DNA of 6,467 nucleotides from Candidatus Kerfeldbacteria bacterium (GTDB taxonomy: Bacteria; Patescibacteriota; Patescibacteriia; PEXW01): the NCBI GenBank assembly GCA_903867845.1, contig CAIPSZ010000155.1, positions 1 to 6,467 of the forward strand. The letters are read 5' to 3'. Shown in pieces: positions 1 through 4,947 of this stretch. The first letter of the stretch is position 1, and every line of letters starts with the position of its first letter. The notes beneath the pieces are model-generated. The model was not told where the DNA came from. It saw only the letters and a list, made by a program, of their open reading frames with translations, and ran no database searches. The translations under genes and the position numbers were made by a program.

Positions 1-322
1 ATGTTGCAATACTTGTCATGCGACGCGCAGATTGTTGATTAATTCTTGCGGCTTCAGTAGCATCTTTTGTAATTGCTGTTAATTTATTAACTTCCTCAGT
101 TAGTTTCCTTGTTTGCTCAACATTCAGCGCACTAACATCCTTAAGTTGATGGGTTGCGCGTTTCTGTAACTCATTTAGTCCAATCTGAATTAATGGTCCA
201 AGTTGGAGGACCTTATTGGGGTTCGCTCCAGTAACAAATATTTCTTGGTAAAATCCATTTATTGCTTGCGAAATTTCTCCATCAGTACATTCAGTTGGAT
301 AATTCGGCGGAAGGATTGCCAT
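1..322 (-). CDS. Hypothetical helical protein, N-terminal 107 residues (partial)
   Basis: An open frame runs on the minus strand from ATG at 320-322 to the left edge without a stop, so only the N-terminal 107 residues are visible. I do not recognise the family. Residues 1-12 are Pro-rich (MAILPPNYPTEC). Residues 15-50 look like a small amphipathic domain, and from about residue 49 onward the sequence is charged and helical (repeated Leu/Val spacing with Glu, Lys and Gln, e.g. QTRKLTEEVNKLT at 70-82), typical of a coiled coil. No signal peptide or membrane segment is seen. The start lies 14 bases downstream of tRNA-Ala on the same strand and has no Shine-Dalgarno sequence, so it may be translated from a processed tRNA-mRNA transcript. 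The DNA is visibly more AT-rich than the rest of the window, which suggests a different origin. Confidence is good that it is a gene, low on function. Confidence 0.75.
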   Translation of the reverse strand, partial: MAILPPNYPTECTDGEISQAINGFYQEIFVTGANPNKVLQLGPLIQIGLNELQKRATHQLKDVSALNVEQTRKLTEEVNKLTAITKDATEAARINQQSARRMTSIAT

Positions 323-336
323 AAATAATTAAGGAC

Positions 337-411
337 TGGTGGACCGTAGCGGATTTGAACCGCTGACCCCCGCATTGCAAATGCGGTGCTCTACCGCTGA
401 GCTAACGGCCC
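337..411 (-). tRNA. tRNA-Ala (anticodon UGC)
   Basis: On the minus strand the acceptor arms GGGCCGT (411-405) and ACGGTCC (347-341) pair fully and include the G3:U70 wobble that is the alanine identity element. The D-arm reads TAGCTCAGCGGTAGAGCA. The anticodon stem CCGCA/TGCGG encloses the loop TTTGCAA with anticodon TGC. The T-arm has the standard GGTTCAAATCC. The discriminator A and an encoded CCA occupy 340-337. The tRNA starts 4 bases after the stop of the upstream membrane protein gene and ends 14 bases before the next ATG, so it is probably cut from a mixed mRNA-tRNA transcript. Confidence 0.97.
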
Positions 412-415
412 TAAT

Positions 416-691
416 TTAGAGTGACTGATTCTGATCCTCGGCAGCTGGCTGGCTTGGACCATTCGGATTGAACACCTTTGCCAGCCCGGATGCAAGCCCG
501 CCGCTCATGAGCAGGAAGGAGAGGAGAATGATGACGACGCCGATGAGCTTGTAGAAGAGCCGCGTGCCGCCATCGCTTCCTAAGTGCATTTCGGCCCACT
601 CAATGCGCCCCATATTATCCATGAGCCAGTTGGACTTCCAGATGATGACGAAGCCGATGCCGATGAGAATGATGCCAATCACGTACTTCAT
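416..691 (-). CDS. Small two-helix membrane protein
   Basis: This 91-residue protein has two predicted membrane helices, about residues 2-18 (KYVIGIILIGIGFVIIW) and 49-70 (LIGVVIILLSFLLMSGGLAS). They are joined by a short loop carrying GRIEWAEMHLG, then GGTRLFYKLIG. The tail, from about residue 74, is hydrophilic and rich in Pro, Gln and Asn. The loop motif GRI-x-WAE-x-HLG followed by GG-x-RLFYKLIG is one I associate, from memory, with short uncharacterised proteins of Patescibacteria; I know of no assigned function. The ATG at 689-691 is supported by an extended -10 promoter ending 6 bases upstream, which would give a leaderless mRNA. The stop is 4 bases from the 5' end of tRNA-Ala, so the two are probably co-transcribed. 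Confidence 0.88.
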   Translation of the reverse strand: MKYVIGIILIGIGFVIIWKSNWLMDNMGRIEWAEMHLGSDGGTRLFYKLIGVVIILLSFLLMSGGLASGLAKVFNPNGPSQPAAEDQNQSL

Positions 692-697
692 AAAGAG

Positions 698-706
698 ATT
701 GTATCA
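698..706 (-). promoter_or_regulatory. Extended -10 promoter of the small membrane protein
   Basis: The minus strand reads TGATACAAT: an extended -10 (TGN) joined to the near-consensus hexamer TACAAT at 703-698. Six bases (CTCTTT) separate it from the ATG at 691, so the expected transcription start falls at or next to the ATG and the mRNA would be leaderless. No good -35 hexamer is seen 17 bases upstream, which is tolerated in extended -10 promoters. Confidence 0.6.
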
Positions 707-712
707 CGGGGT

Positions 713-765
713 CCCCAGAAATTTGGCGCGGACCGAACGGAGTGAGGGAGCACGAATTTCTGGGG
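713..765. repeat. Inverted repeat upstream of the small membrane protein
   Basis: CCCCAGAAATT at 713-723 is the exact reverse complement of AATTTCTGGGG at 755-765. A T-G wobble and a G-C pair extend the stem to 13 pairs around a 27-base loop. The left arm overlaps GGGGTCCCC (708-716), which offers a competing pairing. It lies directly upstream of the extended -10 promoter of the membrane protein gene. Neither strand shows a T-tract after the stem, so it is not a canonical intrinsic terminator. It could be a palindromic intergenic element, an operator or an mRNA/tRNA processing structure. Confidence 0.6.
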
Positions 766-768
766 TAT

Positions 769-836
769 AGCGAGGCTACTCGCTGAGGCCGGAGCAGGAT
801 GCGGCTTGCCGCGTCATGTGCAGGTCGATGCGAGTA
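769..836 (-). other. Competing stem-loops in the tRNA-Val trailer
   Basis: Three stems can form. AGCGAG (769-774) pairs with CTCGCT (779-784) across a 4-base loop. GATGCGG (798-804) pairs with CCGCGTC (809-815) across CTTG, with one wobble. TACTCGC (777-783) pairs with GCGAGTA (830-836), enclosing the second hairpin. The first and third stems both use 779-783, so they exclude each other. The segment lies 7 bases past the 3' end of tRNA-Val, in a transcript reading leftward. None of the stems is followed by a U-tract. The role is unknown. Confidence 0.4.
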
Positions 837-842
837 ACGATA

Positions 843-919
843 TGGTGGGCGGAGAAGGATTCGAACCCTCGACCCCTTCGGTGTAAACGAAGTGCTCTAA
901 CCAGCTGAGCTATCCGCCC
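843..919 (-). tRNA. tRNA-Val (anticodon UAC)
   Basis: On the minus strand the acceptor arms GGGCGGA (919-913) and TCCGCCC (853-847) pair perfectly. The D-arm reads TAGCTCAGCTGGTTAGAGCA. The anticodon stem CTTCG/CGAAG encloses TTTACAC with anticodon TAC. The T-arm is GAGGG-TTCGAAT-CCTTC with one G-T pair. The discriminator A and encoded CCA lie at 846-843. It is divergent from the response-regulator gene, with a 100-base intergenic gap. Confidence 0.97.
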
Positions 920-926
920 ATACGTA

Positions 927-960
927 CAAACCCTAGTATTTGTAGCATTTCTCGGGTTTG
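927..960. repeat. Inverted repeat CAAACCC/GGGTTTG flanking the tRNA-Val -10
   Basis: CAAACCC at 927-933 and GGGTTTG at 954-960 are perfect reverse complements separated by 20 bases. The putative tRNA-Val -10 element (939-947) lies between the arms. This could be a protein-binding site or chance. Confidence 0.35.
939..947 (-). promoter_or_regulatory. Candidate extended -10 promoter of tRNA-Val
   Basis: The minus strand reads TGCTACAAA, an extended -10 of the same form as that of the neighbouring membrane protein gene (TGATACAAT). A start about 7 bases downstream would give a 5' leader of roughly a dozen bases before the tRNA at 919. No convincing -35 element is seen. Confidence 0.4.
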
Positions 961-981
961 CGGTGTAGTGTACTATGCAGT

Positions 982-1013
982 TTCAGTAACAATTCAGCAA
1001 GGCTTAATACTCT
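982..1013 (+). promoter_or_regulatory. Response-regulator promoter with tandem TTCAG operator
   Basis: Two TTCAG direct repeats at 982-986 and 993-997 have an 11-bp period. Ten bases later comes TACTCT (1008-1013), a -10-like hexamer of form TAnnnT. The repeats cover the position expected for the -35 element, the usual place for activation by OmpR/PhoB-type regulators, which bind tandem half-sites about one helical turn apart. The -10 ends 6 bases before the ATG at 1020, so the mRNA is expected to be leaderless. The same layout occurs at 2744-2775. An overlapping hexamer TAATAC (1005-1010) is an alternative -10. Confidence 0.6.
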
Positions 1014-1019
1014 ACCACA

Positions 1020-1697
1020 ATGCGCATCCTCCTTATTGAAGATGAACACAAGATCGCCCAAGCCCTGAAACGAGGCCTGGAGCAAGAAGCCTACGCCGTG
1101 GACGTGCTGTACGAAGGCATCCAGGGCATGGCCCGTGCCTTGCGCGGGAACTACGACCTCCTTATCCTGGACCGGATGCTCCCCGGTGTTGCCGACGGTT
1201 TGGAAATTTGCCGAGCGATTCGCAAAGCTGGATTGCACCAGCCGGTCCTCGTGCTTACGGCGAAGGATGCTACTGCCGACCGCGTAGATGGTTTGGATGA
1301 TGGCGCCGATGACTACCTGAGTAAACCGTTCTCCTTCGAAGAGCTCCTTGCGCGCATTCGCGCACTGCTCCGCCGGCCCAACCAGACCCTAGGCACAAGC
1401 TTGAAAGTTGCGGACTTGGAGCTTCGCCCGGATACGTTCACTGTGCAACGTGATGGGAAAACCATCCAGCTCTCCAACAAGGAGTTCGCCTTGCTGGAGT
1501 ACTTCATGCGTAACCCCGACCGCATCCTAACCAAAGACCAAATCATCAAGCACGTGTGGGACTTCGACGCAGACATCCTGCCCAACACGGTGGAAGCCTT
1601 CGTCGCATCACTTCGGCAGAAAGTTGACCGCCCCTTTCCCCAACCGCTCCTGCACACCGTGCGTGGCTTTGGGTACAAATTCACCACCACGCCATGA
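1020..1697 (+). CDS. OmpR/PhoB-family response regulator
   Basis: This 225-residue DNA-binding response regulator has the usual family length. The receiver domain spans residues 1-118. It has the acidic pocket E7/D8, the phosphoacceptor D51 (DLLILDRMLPG), the switch T80 (VLVLTAKD) and the conserved K102 (LSKPFSFEELLARIRALLRR). The winged-helix effector domain spans about 128-225, with LSNKEFALLEYFMRNP, the recognition-helix region NTVEAFVASLRQKVD and the wing VRGFGYKF. All key phosphorylation residues are present, so it should be a phosphorylation-dependent transcription factor. Its stop overlaps the kinase start (ATGA at 1694-1697), which points to translational coupling with its cognate kinase. 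The ATG at 1020 starts the receiver's first beta strand directly and lies 6 bases after a -10, with no Shine-Dalgarno sequence. It probably regulates its own operon and the pump downstream through the TTCAG repeats. The exact subfamily is not assigned. Confidence 0.96.
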   Translation: MRILLIEDEHKIAQALKRGLEQEAYAVDVLYEGIQGMARALRGNYDLLILDRMLPGVADGLEICRAIRKAGLHQPVLVLTAKDATADRVDGLDDGADDYLSKPFSFEELLARIRALLRRPNQTLGTSLKVADLELRPDTFTVQRDGKTIQLSNKEFALLEYFMRNPDRILTKDQIIKHVWDFDADILPNTVEAFVASLRQKVDRPFPQPLLHTVRGFGYKFTTTP

Positions 1698-2737
1698 ACC
1701 TTGCAACAGACATTCGACACGCCGTGCGCTCACCAGTGGTACGACTCACACTCTGGTACGTCCTTATCGTCATGGTGATTAGCGTCGGGTTCAGCACGTT
1801 CATCTACCGTCAGACGGCTTCCCAGCTCCAAGCTGACTTCATCCCGCACGGACCCAACATCGGGACTTTTGACGATCCATTCACCCAGCCAATTCGCGAC
1901 CGCGTCCAGCAACTGTTCCAGGATCGCTACGATGCGGCGACATCGCACCTACGCGCGCAGCTCATCCTCATAAACCTTCTGGTGCTCCTTGCCGCGAGCT
2001 TAGCAAGCTACTTCTTAGCCAAGCGCACGCTCCGACCAATTGAAAAATCTCTAGAAGAGCAACGGCGCTTTACCGCGGACGCATCACACGAACTACGCAC
2101 CCCGCTTGCCGCCATGCAAGCAGAAATTGAAGTCGCTTTGCGCAACGCGCGCACCTCACCGCAAGAGCACGTGGACATCCTGCGCAGCAACTTGGAAGAA
2201 ATCCACCGGTTAGAGCAACTCTCGCGCGGGTTGCTACGCTTGGCGAAGGGCGAGTCACCCGATGCAACATTCATGCCCACGCCAGTGCCGGTGAGTGCAA
2301 TTGTGGATGAGGCGGTTCGCGCGGTAACCCCGCACGCCGAGCGCAAACACATCTCTGTCGACCGCGTGGACTTGAAAGGCTCAATCCTCGGCGAGCACCG
2401 AAGTCTCGTCGACTTGCTCGTCATCTTGCTGGACAATGCGGTGAAGTACAGCGATGAAAAAACCACGATCCGCGTCGCCGCCGAAGAGGGGAATCGCAGC
2501 GTCATTCTCCGCGTACAAGACCACGGCATCGGCATCAAAGCATCGGACCTCCCGCACATTTTCGACCGCTTCTACCGCGCCGATATTTCCCGTTCCAAAG
2601 ACCACGTAGAAGGCTACGGTTTGGGCTTGCCCATTGCGAAGCAGATTGTGGAACGCCACCACGGGAAGATTGACGTGCAAAGCACTATTGGTGAAGGCAC
2701 TACCTTTACCCTTACCCTCCCCCGGGCTAAAACCTAG
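1694..2737 (+). CDS. Membrane sensor histidine kinase (HisKA/HATPase_c)
   Basis: This 347-residue kinase has a first membrane helix at about residues 17-37, a short extracytoplasmic segment at about 38-87 and a second membrane helix at about 88-108. A dimerisation/phosphoacceptor domain follows with H132 in FTADASHELRTPLAAM. The catalytic domain has the N-box LLDNAVKYSD (N248), G1 box DHGIGI (D276), F-box IFDRFYRAD and G2 box GYGLGLPIA (307-314). All catalytic motifs are intact. A short linker (residues 109-122) between the second helix and HisKA leaves little room for a full HAMP domain. The roughly 50-residue outside segment has no recognisable ligand domain, so the signal is unknown. The start overlaps the regulator's stop by ATGA. 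The stop is only 6 bases before the TTCAG operator of the pump operon, and no terminator is visible between them, so read-through into the pump genes is possible. Confidence 0.95.
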   Translation: MNLATDIRHAVRSPVVRLTLWYVLIVMVISVGFSTFIYRQTASQLQADFIPHGPNIGTFDDPFTQPIRDRVQQLFQDRYDAATSHLRAQLILINLLVLLAASLASYFLAKRTLRPIEKSLEEQRRFTADASHELRTPLAAMQAEIEVALRNARTSPQEHVDILRSNLEEIHRLEQLSRGLLRLAKGESPDATFMPTPVPVSAIVDEAVRAVTPHAERKHISVDRVDLKGSILGEHRSLVDLLVILLDNAVKYSDEKTTIRVAAEEGNRSVILRVQDHGIGIKASDLPHIFDRFYRADISRSKDHVEGYGLGLPIAKQIVERHHGKIDVQSTIGEGTTFTLTLPRAKT

Positions 2738-2743
2738 CTGGCA

Positions 2744-2775
2744 TTCAGGTTTTGTTCAGCTCAAACTCGTACGCT
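2744..2775 (+). promoter_or_regulatory. Pump-operon promoter with tandem TTCAG operator
   Basis: TTCAG at 2744-2748 and 2755-2759 (11-bp period) is followed after 10 bases by TACGCT (2770-2775). Repeat unit, period, spacing and the TACnCT hexamer all match the response-regulator promoter at 982-1013, although the sequences between them differ. This suggests direct control of the adaptor/ATPase/permease genes by the neighbouring regulator. The expected start is about 2782, leaving a leader of roughly 43 bases before the ATG at 2825. Confidence 0.6.
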
Positions 2776-2824
2776 AGACGTATTCATGCAGTAACTTTCC
2801 TTTTCGTCTCCTAACGCGCCGTTT
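2776..2824 (+). other. Pump-operon 5' leader with a two-codon mini-ORF
   Basis: Between the predicted -10 and the adaptor ATG lies a pyrimidine-rich leader without a Shine-Dalgarno sequence. It contains ATG CAG TAA at 2786-2794, a Met-Gln-stop mini-ORF a few bases after the expected transcript start. In a genome that favours leaderless starts, ribosomes might engage this AUG first. A role is speculative. Confidence 0.25.
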
Positions 2825-4264
2825 ATGGCTACACGTCGAACTCGGACTATCGTCATTATCCTTGCCATTGCAATCGTTGCCGTGGGTGGGTACTTCCTCA
2901 CCCGGAAACGGACGAAAACGGCAGCCACCACCTACACCACGTCTGCAGCGACCAAGGGGACGCTTGTCGTTTCGGTCTCCGCGTCAGGAACCGTAGCCAG
3001 CACTGATCGTGTGTCCGTCACGACTGGTGTAACGGGTACGGTAGCAACCGTGTACGTGAAAAATGGTGACACGGTGAAGGCCGGACAGAAACTCATGACA
3101 ATGTCGCTGGATACGACAAGCGAACTATCCCGTGAGCAGGCGAGTATATCGCTCCAATCGAGCAAAGACGCACTTGCCATGGCCAAGAACAATCTGGTCA
3201 ATGCCAAGGCGGCAATTACGTCGGCGCAGAACGCAATCACCCAAGCGCAGGCCGATAAGACCCAGGCATACACCGACTACCAGACTGCCGTTACCGCGTA
3301 CAACACTGCGGTAACGAATGATGCGGCAGTCTCTAGCCTCGCCACAACTGACCCAACCCGGGTGGCGAAAGACAAAGCGCTCACCGACGCGACGACGGCA
3401 AAAGCGCAGGCGCTGTCAAAGTACAACGCATCAATCTCCGCACTAACGCAGGCAAAGTTAAACCTCCCCACAACCCAGCTGAAAGCGACCGATGCGGCAA
3501 CGGCAGTTACCAAAGCGCAAACGGACCTGAAGGTTGCCCAGAATGCGTACGACGCAACCTCGCCGACTATTACTGCACCACGTGCTGGGGTGGTTGCGGA
3601 CGTCACTATTGCTGCGGGCGCCACGTTGAGTACCAGTGCAAGTTCTTCCGCGCAAGGAGCCAGTAGCGCAGCCGGTACCAAGGTTGCAAGTATCATGACC
3701 GGCAACCCGCAGACCATCACGGTTACCTTGCAGGAAGCAGACATTCCTAAGGTTGCCAGTGGTCAAGCTGCAACGATTACCGTAGATGCCATTGCGGATA
3801 AAACCTTCACGGGAAAAGTCATTGGCGTTGATACCAGCGGAACGGTGAGCTCAGGAGTGACTTCGTACACGGCGACCGTGCAGTTTGATAAGGTCGCCGC
3901 CGGAGTACTCCCGAACATGTCCGCGACGGTCGACATTATCACGAGCACGAAAACCGATGTCGTACTCGTACCAGTTGGTGCCGTGAAGACGAGCAACGGC
4001 CAGACGACGGTGCAAGTCATGAAGAATGGCACGCCCTCAACAGTCGATGTTACGGTTGGCTTGGAATCGGATAGCCAAGCTGAGATTGTGAGCGGCGTGA
4101 GCGTTGGTGATGAGGTCGTGACTGCAACCATTACCGCGAATTCGAATACCAATGCGTCGAAGACTTCTACTGGCGCAAGCTCACTCTTTGGTGGCACGAC
4201 CAGTACCCGTGGTTTCTCGGGCGGCGGTGCCGTTCAATTCCAAGGTGCTCCTCCTGGCTTGTAA
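2825..4264 (+). CDS. MacA/YknX-like membrane-fusion adaptor of an ABC exporter
   Basis: This 479-residue adaptor is longer than E. coli MacA (about 370). An N-terminal membrane anchor at residues 9-25 follows a basic MATRRTRT. Residues 49-93 form the first lipoyl half-motif (SASGTVAS...GTVATVYVKNGDTVKAGQ). Residues about 97-245 form an Ala/Thr/Gln-rich helical hairpin, and 248-269 the second lipoyl half (TITAPRAGVVADVTIAAGAT). A Ser/Ala-rich insert (270-286), beta-barrel (about 295-373) and membrane-proximal domain (about 374-435) follow, then a low-complexity Ser/Thr/Gly tail ending GFSGGGAVQFQGAPPGL. In this family the adaptor sits outside the membrane and couples an ABC transporter to export of peptides, toxins or other amphiphiles. 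The TolC-docking motif R-x3-L-x6-S is not seen in the hairpin, which fits a monoderm or TolC-independent system. The stop overlaps the ATPase start by one base. Substrate unknown. Confidence 0.92.
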   Translation: MATRRTRTIVIILAIAIVAVGGYFLTRKRTKTAATTYTTSAATKGTLVVSVSASGTVASTDRVSVTTGVTGTVATVYVKNGDTVKAGQKLMTMSLDTTSELSREQASISLQSSKDALAMAKNNLVNAKAAITSAQNAITQAQADKTQAYTDYQTAVTAYNTAVTNDAAVSSLATTDPTRVAKDKALTDATTAKAQALSKYNASISALTQAKLNLPTTQLKATDAATAVTKAQTDLKVAQNAYDATSPTITAPRAGVVADVTIAAGATLSTSASSSAQGASSAAGTKVASIMTGNPQTITVTLQEADIPKVASGQAATITVDAIADKTFTGKVIGVDTSGTVSSGVTSYTATVQFDKVAAGVLPNMSATVDIITSTKTDVVLVPVGAVKTSNGQTTVQVMKNGTPSTVDVTVGLESDSQAEIVSGVSVGDEVVTATITANSNTNASKTSTGASSLFGGTTSTRGFSGGGAVQFQGAPPGL

Positions 4265-4944
4265 TGCTCATGATTGAAGCGAATAAACTACGAAAGGAAT
4301 ACCACATTGAAGGCGTCGAAACGGTTGCCCTTGCTGACGTGACTTTCTCCATAGCGAAAGGAGAATTCGTCGCCATCATGGGACCGTCAGGGAGTGGGAA
4401 GTCCACACTCATGCACATCCTCGGCGCCTTGGACCAGCCAACCTCGGGGACGTACGTGCTCGATGGACAGGATATTAGCCACGTAAGTGACCGTGACTTA
4501 GCTGGCATTCGGAATCGCAAAATTGGATTTGTCTTCCAATCGTACAATCTACTCCCGCGTACGCCGGCGATTAAAAACGTCATGCTGCCCATGATGTACG
4601 CGAACGTGGTGCCTGCTGAGCGAACCGAACGCGCCGCGAAACTGCTTACCCTGGTTGGGCTGCACGACCGGATGGGACATCGATCCAATCAGCTCTCGGG
4701 TGGTCAGCAGCAGCGCGTGGCCATTGCCCGCGCCCTCGCCCTCGATCCCGCCATCATCCTGGCGGACGAGCCCACGGGAAATCTTGCCACCACGCAAGCT
4801 GAGGAAATCATGCACATCTTCCGCGACCTCCACAACGAAGGGCACACTATTGTCATGATCACCCACGAGCCCAGTGTGGCGAGGTATGCGAAACGGGTCA
4901 TCACCCTTCGCGACGGTCGCATTGTCAGCGACCAGAAGCAGTAA
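4264..4944 (+). CDS. MacB/LolD-type ABC transporter ATPase
   Basis: This 226-residue nucleotide-binding subunit of a type VII (MacB/LolCDE/FtsX) ABC system is the standard length. It has Walker A GPSGSGKST (40-48), Q-loop Q92 in FVFQSYNLLP, signature LSGGQQQRVAIARAL (144-158), Walker B IILADEPTG with catalytic E169, and H-loop H201 in MITHEP. The D-loop reads GNLATT, with Ala175 where the family usually has Asp (GNLDS); the other catalytic residues are intact. It should bind the cytoplasmic coupling helices of the permease encoded next and energise export through the adaptor. The chosen ATG overlaps the adaptor's stop (TAATG). Met3 at 4270 is an alternative start. Confidence 0.96.
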   Translation: MLMIEANKLRKEYHIEGVETVALADVTFSIAKGEFVAIMGPSGSGKSTLMHILGALDQPTSGTYVLDGQDISHVSDRDLAGIRNRKIGFVFQSYNLLPRTPAIKNVMLPMMYANVVPAERTERAAKLLTLVGLHDRMGHRSNQLSGGQQQRVAIARALALDPAIILADEPTGNLATTQAEEIMHIFRDLHNEGHTIVMITHEPSVARYAKRVITLRDGRIVSDQKQ

Positions 4945-4947
4945 TTT

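Noticed and set aside
713..765. Intrinsic terminator
   Set aside because: The stem is long, but the 27-base loop and the absence of a T-tract on either strand do not fit a Rho-independent terminator.
564..770. Plus-strand open frame of 68 codons
   Set aside because: It overlaps the membrane protein gene in antisense and runs into the structured spacer. The minus-strand gene has a promoter, two clear helices and a family-like motif.
1694..1697. Possible TGA recoding (code 25), since some Patescibacteria read TGA as Gly
   Set aside because: The TGA sits exactly at the natural end of the regulator after the wing motif and forms an ATGA overlap with the kinase start, as expected for a true stop.
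1313..1720. Minus-strand open frame of 135 codons
   Set aside because: It lies antisense across the response regulator, whose receiver and winged-helix motifs are intact. Its translation is rich in Arg and Ser with no recognisable domain, as expected for an antisense frame in GC-rich coding DNA.
2008..2559. Minus-strand open frame of 183 codons
   Set aside because: It is fully antisense to the histidine kinase HisKA and ATPase domains. It has no domain-like features and no promoter.
3277..4688. Several long minus-strand open frames opposite the adaptor and ATPase genes
   Set aside because: They are shadows of a strongly supported plus-strand operon, with compositions biased to Ala, Val, Ser and Thr that mirror the sense codons.
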